A stretch of 64,000 bases of DNA from positions 183,264 through 247,263 of the forward strand of contig JAIKLF010000003.1 of assembly GCA_019753405.1 (NCBI GenBank), read 5' to 3'. The notes beneath the pieces were generated by a model. That model worked only from the letters and a program-made list of their open reading frames with translations, searched no databases and was not told the origin of the DNA. Position numbers and translations under genes: made by a program. This DNA is from Murdochiella sp. Marseille-P8839. GTDB taxonomy: Bacteria; Bacillota; Clostridia; Tissierellales; Peptoniphilaceae. This document shows, in pieces, positions 1 to 7,019 of this stretch (position 1 is its first letter; the number at the start of each line of letters is the position of its first letter).

Positions 1-327
1 AAGACACTCACCGAAGAAAATTCTTCTGTGAAGCAGTCGCTTGAGAAAATAGCGGAAAAAGACAAAGAGATTGATGCATTGAAGGGGCAAGTAGCTGGCT
101 ACGAAAAAGCCAAAATGAGAACCGATATTGCTCTTAAGTACAACATTCCCTATAGCTTATCCGACCGTATACAGGGCGACGATGAAGAAACGATGGCAAA
201 AGACGCACAAAGCCTGGCAGAGTACTTCCAAAAGCCGGATCCAATTGCACCGCCGCGAGAAGTGAACCATGACAAAACCGGCGATGCGTACCAAGAGCTA
301 CTAAATAGCTTGAACTTTAACGACTAA
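1..327 (+). CDS. Phage capsid scaffolding protein, 5' partial
   Basis: The reading frame is open from base 1, so the true start lies upstream; 108 residues are visible. The N-terminal half is a charged coiled coil (KDKEIDALKGQVAGYEK), followed by a segment (ALKYNIPYSLSDRI) typical of DUF4355-like scaffolding proteins that sit just before the major capsid gene. Such proteins guide procapsid assembly and are lost before DNA packaging. The gene ends 13 bp before the major capsid start, with a good ribosome site between. An internal GTG at 28 is a possible but unneeded start. The family call rests on position and composition. Confidence 0.7.
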   Translation, partial: KTLTEENSSVKQSLEKIAEKDKEIDALKGQVAGYEKAKMRTDIALKYNIPYSLSDRIQGDDEETMAKDAQSLAEYFQKPDPIAPPREVNHDKTGDAYQELLNSLNFND

Positions 328-340
328 AGGAGAAAAAATT

Positions 341-1234
341 ATGGCAGACGTATTAAGTAAAGGGACGCTTTTTCCCGCACAACTGATGACGGAAGTAGTG
401 AACAAAGTAAAAGGGCATTCTTCTCTTATTCAGCTCTCGCAGCAGATGCCGATTGCCTTCAATGGTAACGAGGTTTTCACTTTTTCTATGGACAAAGAGA
501 TTGATGTTGTCGCAGAGAACGGCAAGAAAACGCATGGCGGCCTAACGGTTGATTCTGTTATGGTGCAGCCTATCAAGGTAGAATACGGCGCACGTGTCTC
601 GGATGAATTTCTGTATGCTTCGGATGAAGCACGCATCAACATCCTTCGCCCGTTCGTTGATGGTTATGCGAAAAAGCTGGCGCGTGGTCTTGACATGATG
701 GCTATGCACGGCGTTAATCCTCGCACGGGTGAAAAGTCGAGCGTCATCGGCGAGAACTACTTAGACGGCAGAGCTACGCAGACAGTCCCTTTCGATGCCG
801 CTAAACCGGATGAGAATATTGAGACCGCTGTCGCTATGGTTCAGGGCGCTGGAAATGAAATCTCCGGCATGGCGTTTGCCCCGGCCTTTACCGCAGCACT
901 CGCTAAAGTCAAGGTGAACGGTGTGCAGCAATTCCCGGAATTCCGTTGGGGCGCAAAACCGACTTCGGTAAACGGTCTTGCTGTTGACGTTAATGACACG
1001 GTTTCCGCCGCAAAATCGGAAGACCGTGCGATTATTGGCGACTTTGCTAATAACTTCAAATGGGGCTTTGCTAAGCAGGTACCGATGGAAGTCATCAAGT
1101 ACGGCGATCCGGATAATTCGGGCAAAGACTTGAAGGGCTATAACCAAGTGTATATTCGCTGTGAGACTTATCTGGGCTGGGCCATCATGGACGGTAACGC
1201 CTTTGCGCGTATCACAGAATCGGTCGGTCATTAA
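341..1234 (+). CDS. Phage major capsid protein (HK97 fold)
   Basis: 297 residues, the usual size for a short HK97-fold capsid protein without a long N-terminal delta domain. The start is set by AAAGGAG at 328-334. The order scaffold, this protein, short connector genes, tail tube is the standard siphophage head-to-tail order. Text such as VEYGARVSDEFLYASDE near residue 75-90 and GLDMMAMHGVNP near 125-135 resembles phage_capsid family members in Firmicutes prophages. The stop codon overlaps the next start (TAATG). It forms the icosahedral head shell. No protease cleavage motif was identified. Confidence 0.85.
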   Translation: MADVLSKGTLFPAQLMTEVVNKVKGHSSLIQLSQQMPIAFNGNEVFTFSMDKEIDVVAENGKKTHGGLTVDSVMVQPIKVEYGARVSDEFLYASDEARINILRPFVDGYAKKLARGLDMMAMHGVNPRTGEKSSVIGENYLDGRATQTVPFDAAKPDENIETAVAMVQGAGNEISGMAFAPAFTAALAKVKVNGVQQFPEFRWGAKPTSVNGLAVDVNDTVSAAKSEDRAIIGDFANNFKWGFAKQVPMEVIKYGDPDNSGKDLKGYNQVYIRCETYLGWAIMDGNAFARITESVGH

Positions 1235-1518
1235 TGCGCTTTTTAAACCGTAAAACCGGAGTCATTGTCGATCTCCCCTTGGAAGCTCCCGGGGGAGACT
1301 GGGTTCCGGTCGAAAGCGATAAAGCTCAGGAAAAGCCTGCAGAGGAAAAAACGGTGCCGAAGCAAAAATCTAAAGCACCAGTCCAGGAAGAAGTAACGAA
1401 GAAAGATATCATGCAGGAGCTTGATGCTTTCGGCGTGGAATATAACCCGAAGGCAAAGAAAGAAGAGCTCTATCAGCTGATGAAGGAGCGATTACATGGA
1501 GATCATAAGCGTAGATGA
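1234..1518 (+). CDS. Small phage head protein with HeH/LEM-like C-terminus
   Basis: 94 residues, translationally coupled to the capsid gene by a TAATG overlap. The N-terminal third (MRFLNRKTGVIVDLP) is followed by a lysine, glutamate and proline-rich linker. The last 40 residues (KKDIMQELDAFGVEYNPKAK) have the helix-extended loop-helix pattern seen in HeH/LEM or Rho-N-like domains of short phage head genes. The exact role is unknown; such proteins are found between capsid and connector genes and may decorate the head or bind DNA. The 3' end overlaps the next gene by 23 bp. Confidence 0.65.
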   Translation: MRFLNRKTGVIVDLPLEAPGGDWVPVESDKAQEKPAEEKTVPKQKSKAPVQEEVTKKDIMQELDAFGVEYNPKAKKEELYQLMKERLHGDHKRR

Positions 1519-1909
1519 TGTGATGCTTCTCTGGAGACCGCTCAAAGCGGATGAGATCGAGCGAACTCGCGCGCTAATCCAATCGGTTTTAAGCAGTTTA
1601 CGGCTGGAAGCACGAAATGTTGGCAAATGCCTGGACAAGATGGCGGAGGATCCGTCGTATTTTGAAGTCTTACGGTCCGTTGTGGTCGATGTTGTAGCAC
1701 GAACGCTGATGACCTCGACTGATCAAGAGCCGATGGTGCAGACTAGCGAGGCTGCTCTGGGCTACTCCTGGTCAGGAACCTTCCTTGTACCGGGCGGAGG
1801 GCTTTTCATCAAGCGCTCAGAACTCGCACGACTTGGCCTTAGAAAGCAGAAATACGGGGTGATTGACTTCTATGACACACATCAAAGGAATGACGGTAGT
1901 CTTAATTGA
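1496..1909 (+). CDS. Phage head-tail adaptor (Gp19/Gp15/Gp42-like)
   Basis: 137 residues. The pattern MLLWRPLKADEIERTRALIQ followed by a helical stretch and SYSWSGTF-like text (GYSWSGTFLVPGGG, about residue 90-105) matches the Gp19/Gp15/Gp42 head-tail connector family, which forms the ring between portal and tail. It starts inside the 3' end of the preceding gene and overlaps the next one, as is usual in this packed connector block. Start ATG 1496 is preceded by GAAGGAG at 1482-1488. Position between capsid and tail tube genes supports the call. Confidence 0.75.
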   Translation: MEIISVDDVMLLWRPLKADEIERTRALIQSVLSSLRLEARNVGKCLDKMAEDPSYFEVLRSVVVDVVARTLMTSTDQEPMVQTSEAALGYSWSGTFLVPGGGLFIKRSELARLGLRKQKYGVIDFYDTHQRNDGSLN

Positions 1910-2210
1910 TCTCCGAGAAACCGGTGTTGATCCATTTGGCGCACCGATCTATGAAGAGCGGGAAATTGAAATCGAAAACGTTTTGATACAGCCAAATTCT
2001 GCAGAAGATATGGTAAATCAGCAGAATCTAACCGGAAAAGAAGCTTTATATACGCTAGCTATACCAAAAAGTGACAAGAATACCTGGGAGAATCGAAAAG
2101 TTAAGTTTTTTGGCGAAACCTGGAGGACGGTTGGCGTCCCGCTAGAGGGGATTGAAGATATGATACCCCTTGACTGGAATAAAAAAGTGGTGGTCGAACG
2201 CTATGAGTAA
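1872..2210 (+). CDS. Phage head closure / head-tail joining protein
   Basis: 112 residues from ATG 1872, chosen over an upstream TTG at 1863 because GGGGTG lies at a fitting distance. Beta-rich with the segment GAPIYEEREIEIENVLIQPN and a C-terminal RKVKFFGETWRTVG, a layout shared with small head-closure proteins (gp16/SPP1-like fold). It would close the head after packaging and dock the tail. It overlaps the previous gene by 38 bp and the next by 8 bp. The call is from gene order and fold-like features, not from a clear signature. Confidence 0.6.
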   Translation: MTHIKGMTVVLIDLRETGVDPFGAPIYEEREIEIENVLIQPNSAEDMVNQQNLTGKEALYTLAIPKSDKNTWENRKVKFFGETWRTVGVPLEGIEDMIPLDWNKKVVVERYE

Positions 2211-2436
2211 AACATTTCAGCTAAACAAAAGCGGGGTCCGAGAGCTGTTACAAAGCGAAGAAATTGGCGAGGTTCTTGCAGAACAAGCCAGAGTAATTCG
2301 TGATCGATGCGGATTAGGATACGAGATGGATTCGTATGTTGGGAAAAACCGTAGGAATGCGATGGTTTGGGCAAAATCTGCTAGAGCAAAGCGTGATAAC
2401 AAGAAAAACAATACGATTCTAAAGGCGGTGAGATGA
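2203..2436 (+). CDS. Minor tail protein, HK97 gp10-like (short)
   Basis: 77 residues from ATG 2203, which overlaps the previous stop region (ATGAGTAA). Contains QLNKSGVRELLQSEEIGEVL and a C-terminal NRRNAMVWAKSARAKRDN. The text KSGVRELLQS then AMV is typical of short gp10-like tail proteins in Gram-positive siphophages, which act at the head-tail junction or in tail completion. It is shorter than the usual 110-150 residue HK97 gp10. It is coupled to the next gene by an ATGA overlap. Confidence 0.65.
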   Translation: MSKTFQLNKSGVRELLQSEEIGEVLAEQARVIRDRCGLGYEMDSYVGKNRRNAMVWAKSARAKRDNKKNNTILKAVR

Positions 2437-2768
2437 TGGTTGAGCTGGTGATTCTAAAGTACCTTAAAGAACACCTTGGGGTGCCGGTTTATCTTGAGGA
2501 AAAGGGAGTTATGAATGGCGAATTCGTCCTCTTTGAAAAGACATCATCATCCAAGATAAACCAAATTAGTTCTGCCACCTTTGCGTTTCAATCTTACGCG
2601 GAGTCTATGTATGGCGCTGCAAGACTTAACGAAAAAGTGAAGGAAACAGTGGAAAGAATGATCGAGCTCGATTTTTTTGCGAGCATAAAGCTCAATTCGG
2701 ATTATAACTTCACCGACACTGAATCAAAACGATATCGCTATCAGGCGGTATACGACGTAACCTTTTAG
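2433..2768 (+). CDS. Phage tail completion/terminator protein
   Basis: 111 residues starting at ATG 2433 in an ATGATG cluster that overlaps the previous stop. The middle segment (GEFVLFEKTSSSKINQISSATFAFQSYA) and the end (YRYQAVYDVTF) have the alternating beta pattern of tail terminator proteins, which cap the tail tube and join it to the head. Location directly before the major tail protein is the standard place for this function. No catalytic motif is expected. Confidence 0.65.
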   Translation: MMVELVILKYLKEHLGVPVYLEEKGVMNGEFVLFEKTSSSKINQISSATFAFQSYAESMYGAARLNEKVKETVERMIELDFFASIKLNSDYNFTDTESKRYRYQAVYDVTF

Positions 2769-2778
2769 GAGGCGGAAA

Positions 2779-3345
2779 ATGAGCGATACAAAAAACGTAA
2801 CCTATGGAAAACCAAAAATTGGTGGAGCAATCTTTTCAGCGCCACTTGGGACGAAGCTTCCGACCGATGCGACAACTAAACTTGACGCTACTTTTGTATG
2901 CCTTGGATACATTTCAGAAGACGGACTTTCGAACTCGAATAGCCCGGAGTCTGACAAAATTAAGGCATGGGGAGGAGAAATCGTTCTGGTTGTCCAGACG
3001 GCTAAAGAAGATAGCTTTAAGTACAAGCTTATTGAAACACTAAATGTCGATGTGCTAAAAGAGGTTTATGGGAAAGATAATGTGTCTGGAACCATTGAAA
3101 CAGGAATTACGATTAAAGCAAATTCAATGCCGCAAGAAGCACACTGCGTAGTTGCTGAGATGATTTTAAAGGGCGGAATTTTGAAAAGAATTGTGATACC
3201 AAACGGCACAATATCTGAAGTGGGCGACATTGAATACACCGATGAGGATGCGACAGGATACGAGACGACACTAACCGCTAGCCCTGACGACCAAGGGAAT
3301 TCTCACTATGAGTACATTAAGAAGCCAACCATGGAGGGTGCATAA
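2779..3345 (+). CDS. Phage major tail (tube) protein
   Basis: 188 residues, with a very strong ribosome site (AGGAGGCGG) 5 bp before the ATG, as expected for a structural protein made in many copies. Sequence such as FVCLGYISEDGLSNSNSPES and IKAWGGEIV near residues 38-70 matches phi13-type major tail proteins, which polymerise into the tail tube. Followed directly by the two tail-chaperone frames and the tape measure gene, the expected order. Confidence 0.85.
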   Translation: MSDTKNVTYGKPKIGGAIFSAPLGTKLPTDATTKLDATFVCLGYISEDGLSNSNSPESDKIKAWGGEIVLVVQTAKEDSFKYKLIETLNVDVLKEVYGKDNVSGTIETGITIKANSMPQEAHCVVAEMILKGGILKRIVIPNGTISEVGDIEYTDEDATGYETTLTASPDDQGNSHYEYIKKPTMEGA

Positions 3346-3347
3346 TC

Positions 3348-3632
3348 ATGAACGTGATAAAAGGGAAAACACGAACCGGCTTCTCTTACAAAATCGACAA
3401 AGATATCTTGGATGATTATGAACTCCTTGAAGTCATGAGCAGTGTTGACGAAAGTCCATTAAAATTTCCTAAGCTACTGACAATGCTTCTTGGAGAGGAA
3501 CAGAAAGCCAGCTTAATTGAACATATCCGCAGTAAAAATAAGCGGGTACCCATTACCGCCATGCAAGAAGAAATCATGGACATTTTCTCTGGGACGCAAG
3601 AAGTAAAAAACTCGTCATCCTCGCCGGAATGA
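3348..3632 (+). CDS. Tail assembly chaperone, zero-frame product (gpG-like)
   Basis: 94 residues, 2 bp after the tail tube gene. Small acidic helical protein placed between tail tube and tape measure genes, the position of gpG-type chaperones that coat the tape measure protein before the tube forms. Near its 3' end the heptamer A AAA AAC at 3605-3611 is in the correct phase for -1 slippage, after 88 codons. Slippage joins it to the following frame and would yield a 214-residue G-GT fusion. The last codons overlap ATG 3629. Confidence 0.8.
   Translation: MNVIKGKTRTGFSYKIDKDILDDYELLEVMSSVDESPLKFPKLLTMLLGEEQKASLIEHIRSKNKRVPITAMQEEIMDIFSGTQEVKNSSSSPE
3605..3611 (+). promoter_or_regulatory. Programmed -1 frameshift slippery site
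   Basis: The heptamer A AAA AAC lies in zero-frame phase GTA AAA AAC of the tail chaperone gene. After -1 slippage reading continues at 3611 with CTC GTC ATC CTC GCC GGA ATG, open into the next frame. This is the canonical X XXY YYZ signal used by many siphophages for the G/GT pair. A downstream stimulatory structure was not identified by eye. Confidence 0.8.
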
Positions 3633-3991
3633 TAAAGGAAAATGAAAACGCGCTCATTTGCGACTTTGCCGAAACATATAATATCTACGACTATAAACAG
3701 CTGCCCTTGTCCAGGGTGGCTGTTTTAGCGTCCGGATTACGCGACGATTCAAGAATTAAAAAGATCCTTAGGAAGGAAAAAGCGCCGATAGAGACAATAC
3801 TGCTCGTTTCCATTGTTGATCGGTTATCGCTTCTTCTTTGGGCAAAGACAAAGGACGGTCAAAAGAATCGCAATCGTCCGAAATCGCTGATGGGCATTCT
3901 TTTTCCACAGAACGCAGATGCTGGGGTTGTAGCGTTTGGTTCCGCCGAGGAGTTTGAAGAGAGAAGAAAGAAACTGATGGAGGGGTCATAG
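3629..3991 (+). CDS. Tail assembly chaperone extension frame (gpGT C-terminal part)
   Basis: 120 codons from ATG 3629, but the ATG lacks a clear ribosome site, so it is probably made mainly as the C-terminal part of a -1 frameshift fusion with the preceding frame. The sequence (FAETYNIYDYKQLPLSRVAVLASGL and later LVSIVDRLSLLLWAKTKDGQ) is like DUF5361-type T-domain proteins that bind the tape measure protein. The C-terminus ends KKLMEGS, and the stop TAG overlaps the GTG start of the tape measure gene. Confidence 0.75.
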   Translation: MIKENENALICDFAETYNIYDYKQLPLSRVAVLASGLRDDSRIKKILRKEKAPIETILLVSIVDRLSLLLWAKTKDGQKNRNRPKSLMGILFPQNADAGVVAFGSAEEFEERRKKLMEGS

Positions 3992-6285
3992 TGGCAACAG
4001 AACTTGGAAAAGCCTACGTGCAAATCGTTCCATCCGCCAAAGGGATATCAGGGGCGATAGAAAATATCGTTAGCCCAGAAGCAAAGCGCGCCGGGAAATC
4101 TGCTGGTGGTTCTATCGCCGGTACGATAAAGAAAGTGCTGGCTACAGCTGCAATCGGTAAAGCATTATTTTCTTCAGTTATGGAGGGCGGGAAGCTCGAA
4201 CAATCGCTGGGTGGGATAGAAACGCTTTTTAAGGGAAGCGCCGAAAAAGTTAAACAACAAGCTCAGGAGGCATTTAGAACAACTGGTCTTTCTGCTAACG
4301 CCTACATGGAAAACGTAACCGGATTTTCTGCGTCTCTACTGCAGTCGCTTGAAGGGGATACTGAAAAAGCGGCTGAGATATCCAATATGGCGATGATTGA
4401 CATGGCGGATAACTCCAACAAGATGGGATCATCTATGGAGTCTATTCAAAACGCATATCAGGGCTTTGCGAAGCAAAACTATACGATGTTGGATAACCTC
4501 AAGCTCGGATACGGCGGTACTAAATCCGAAATGGAGCGTCTTCTGGCGGATGCGACAAAGCTAACAGGCGTGAAGTACGACATCAATAATTTATCGGATG
4601 TGTATAAAGCGATTCATGCTGTACAAAACGAACTTGGCATTACTGGAACGACGGCAAAAGAGGCGTCTACGACATTAACGGGGTCTTTTAATGCAATGAA
4701 GGGAGCGTTTTCGAATTTTCTTGGTGCGCTTGCTTTAGGGGAAGGAATAAAGCCCGCGTTAATGGGACTGTCGGAAACCGTATCGACGTTCTTGTTTGGC
4801 AATTTAATACCAATGGTTATTACGATTTTTAAGTCTTTGCCAGAGGCAATTGTGGTGTTTTTCAAGTCCATGGTACCAATTTTCCTTCAGCGTGGCCAAG
4901 AAATATTATCAAGTCTAAGGGCTGGCTTGCTATCAAAGATCCCAGAATTTCTTTCTGCAGTAAACGAATTTTTGCAGCAGGCGTTTTTGTGGATTGAGCA
5001 GAACTTACCTCAGTTTTTGAAGCAGGGCAAGGCCATTTTATCGAGCATAAGGATTGGCGTGTTGTCAAAGGTTCCAGAATTTCTTTCTGCAGTAAACGAA
5101 TTTTTGCAGCAGGCAATTTTATGGATTCAGCAGAACTTGCCTGAGTTTCTGCAGCAAGGCGTTGCTATTTTATCCGGCATTGTAAATGGGTTGTTATCTA
5201 GTATTCCAATGATTTTAGATGCAGTTTGGCAAATCATAAGCGCGGTTTTTGAGGCAATTCTCTTGTCTCTTCCACAACTTATGCAAATCGGCTTCGATTT
5301 GATAGCAAATCTTGCGCAAGGAATCGTTAATAACCTTCCTGCCATCGCAGAAAGTATTAATCAAATTACGAATGATATTTTTCGAATACTCAGTGAATCG
5401 CTTCCAGGAATCTTGCAAAAGGGGATTGAAATTGTTGAGTCCTTAGCGAAAGGGATTTGGGATAATCTGCCAAAAATTATGGAGACGATTGGGAGTGTGC
5501 TGGAGAACCTTTTGAGGAATATCGAAAAATATGGTCCGGACCTGCTTCGAGAAGGAATTGATATTATTGCAAAAATTGCTCGCGGAATATGGGATAATCT
5601 TCCGACCATTATTACAACGATTGGAAATGTTCTTTCAGGACTTTTACAAAAAATTGCGGAACACGGTCCTCAACTTTTACAAAAAGGGGTTGAGTTACTA
5701 GGAGAAATGGCCGCAGGAATTGTTAAAGCGATACCAGACATCGTTGGGAAGGTTCCCGGAATCATCGCTGCGCTTATTGGCGCATTTGCCGGATTTATCG
5801 GTGACTTTATCGACATGGGTTTTCGTCTTCTTGAGGGCCTTGGGCAAGGAATCGCCAATGCTGTTGGGAATGTTGTTGGGGCTGCGATTGATGCGGCCAA
5901 GAATGTTTTGGATAGCGTCCTTGGTTTTTTTGGAATTCACTCACCGTCACGAGTTTTTGCGGAAATCGGTAAATATCTTGACCTTGGCCTCGCTGGAGGT
6001 ATAGAGGACAACATGAAGCCCGTGACACGTGCTGTTGAGGCACTCGGAGAAGAAGCAACAGGAGCGTTCGAGTCCGATTTAGCTTTTGCGCTTGATACAT
6101 CGATGAATCCTCTTTCTTCCGGGCTTACGCCAGCACTTTCAGGCGCTAGCGCTGGAGGAAATTACAATGTGACGATGTACAACACCATTTCTTCTGATTA
6201 TGACGTAGACAGAGCGATCAGAAAGTTGGATGAAGGCTTGGCGGTTCTTACGAGTGAGAAAGAAAGAGGACGGGGTGTTCGATGA
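3991..6285 (+). CDS. Phage tail tape measure protein
   Basis: 764 residues from GTG 3991, overlapping the previous stop. The N-terminus (ELGKAYVQIVPSAKGI) and the following glycine/alanine-rich helices are typical of Firmicutes tape measure proteins. Residues about 270-650 are a series of hydrophobic and amphipathic helices with repeated text (PEFLSAVNEFLQQA, GIWDNLP). A C-terminal FFGIHSPSRVFAEIGK motif, common in this family, lies near residue 645-660. The protein sets tail length and is ejected into the cell membrane on infection. It contains a 132-bp internal direct repeat, reported separately. Confidence 0.9.
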   Translation: MATELGKAYVQIVPSAKGISGAIENIVSPEAKRAGKSAGGSIAGTIKKVLATAAIGKALFSSVMEGGKLEQSLGGIETLFKGSAEKVKQQAQEAFRTTGLSANAYMENVTGFSASLLQSLEGDTEKAAEISNMAMIDMADNSNKMGSSMESIQNAYQGFAKQNYTMLDNLKLGYGGTKSEMERLLADATKLTGVKYDINNLSDVYKAIHAVQNELGITGTTAKEASTTLTGSFNAMKGAFSNFLGALALGEGIKPALMGLSETVSTFLFGNLIPMVITIFKSLPEAIVVFFKSMVPIFLQRGQEILSSLRAGLLSKIPEFLSAVNEFLQQAFLWIEQNLPQFLKQGKAILSSIRIGVLSKVPEFLSAVNEFLQQAILWIQQNLPEFLQQGVAILSGIVNGLLSSIPMILDAVWQIISAVFEAILLSLPQLMQIGFDLIANLAQGIVNNLPAIAESINQITNDIFRILSESLPGILQKGIEIVESLAKGIWDNLPKIMETIGSVLENLLRNIEKYGPDLLREGIDIIAKIARGIWDNLPTIITTIGNVLSGLLQKIAEHGPQLLQKGVELLGEMAAGIVKAIPDIVGKVPGIIAALIGAFAGFIGDFIDMGFRLLEGLGQGIANAVGNVVGAAIDAAKNVLDSVLGFFGIHSPSRVFAEIGKYLDLGLAGGIEDNMKPVTRAVEALGEEATGAFESDLAFALDTSMNPLSSGLTPALSGASAGGNYNVTMYNTISSDYDVDRAIRKLDEGLAVLTSEKERGRGVR
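4942..5114 (+). repeat. Internal direct repeat in tape measure gene (132-bp period)
   Basis: A 41-bp stretch at 4942-4982 recurs without change at 5074-5114. The spacing of 132 bp equals 44 codons, so the repeat keeps frame, and flanking sequence is also similar. The repeated protein text is PEFLSAVNEFLQQA. Recombination between the copies would change tape length by 44 residues. Confidence 0.85.
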
Positions 6286-7019
6286 AATCAAAGAAAATAA
6301 TAGAAACCTACATTAACGACATTCCGATCTCCACTTTAGATCTTTGTCTCACAGAGCGACCAAAGATACCGTCACCACAGATGCGCGTTGAACGCATTGA
6401 GGTTCCGGGCCGAAACGGAAGTTTAACAAAAAAAGACGCGTATGATGACATCACCATCACTTGTAAATTTTCAGTTCTTCTTGATTATCACTACAAAGGC
6501 CGGGCTGAAAAGCGCAATGTGAAACACCTACTTTCGGAAATTAAAGGTCTGCTATACCAGGCAAAAAGATTAAATTTTGAAGATGACGATCGCTTTTATA
6601 AAGTAAAATCCGTGGACATTTCCAATATTGACAACCGCATCGAACAGTACGGCGAATTCGACGCATCTTTTCAATGCGATCCTTTTCTCTATTATGAGAC
6701 ACAGGAAAAAGAAATTCAAAATGGCGGTAAAATCGCCAATACCGGAACAGTAGAGTCAGCGCCGATTATCACGGTAAATGGATCCGGTGACGGCACGCTT
6801 ACTGTAGCGGGGAGCAGTATCGCAATAAATGGCCAAACCGCTCCAATCATCATTGACTGCGAAGAAATGACAGCATACAGCCTTAGCCAAGGAGTAGCGG
6901 TTAACCAAAATCGTAAAATTCGCGGTGCTCTTCCACTTCTCCCGGTTGGAGAAAATATAATCTCGTGGAATGGAGGCATCACTGCCGTTACGATTGATGG
7001 TCGGTGGAGGGATTTATGA
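6282..7019 (+). CDS. Distal tail protein (Dit)
   Basis: 245 residues, overlapping the tape measure stop by 4 bp. The N-terminal text (IIETYINDIPISTLDLCLTE, RIEVPGRNGSLTKKDAYDD at about 40-57) is typical of Dit proteins of siphophages, which form the hexameric hub at the tail tip. The C-terminal half is beta-rich with an IIDCEEMTAYS segment, like the galectin-type domain of Dit. Followed immediately by the Tal gene, as usual. ATG 6282 has AGAAAGAGGACGGGG upstream. Confidence 0.85.
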   Translation: MKSKKIIETYINDIPISTLDLCLTERPKIPSPQMRVERIEVPGRNGSLTKKDAYDDITITCKFSVLLDYHYKGRAEKRNVKHLLSEIKGLLYQAKRLNFEDDDRFYKVKSVDISNIDNRIEQYGEFDASFQCDPFLYYETQEKEIQNGGKIANTGTVESAPIITVNGSGDGTLTVAGSSIAINGQTAPIIIDCEEMTAYSLSQGVAVNQNRKIRGALPLLPVGENIISWNGGITAVTIDGRWRDL

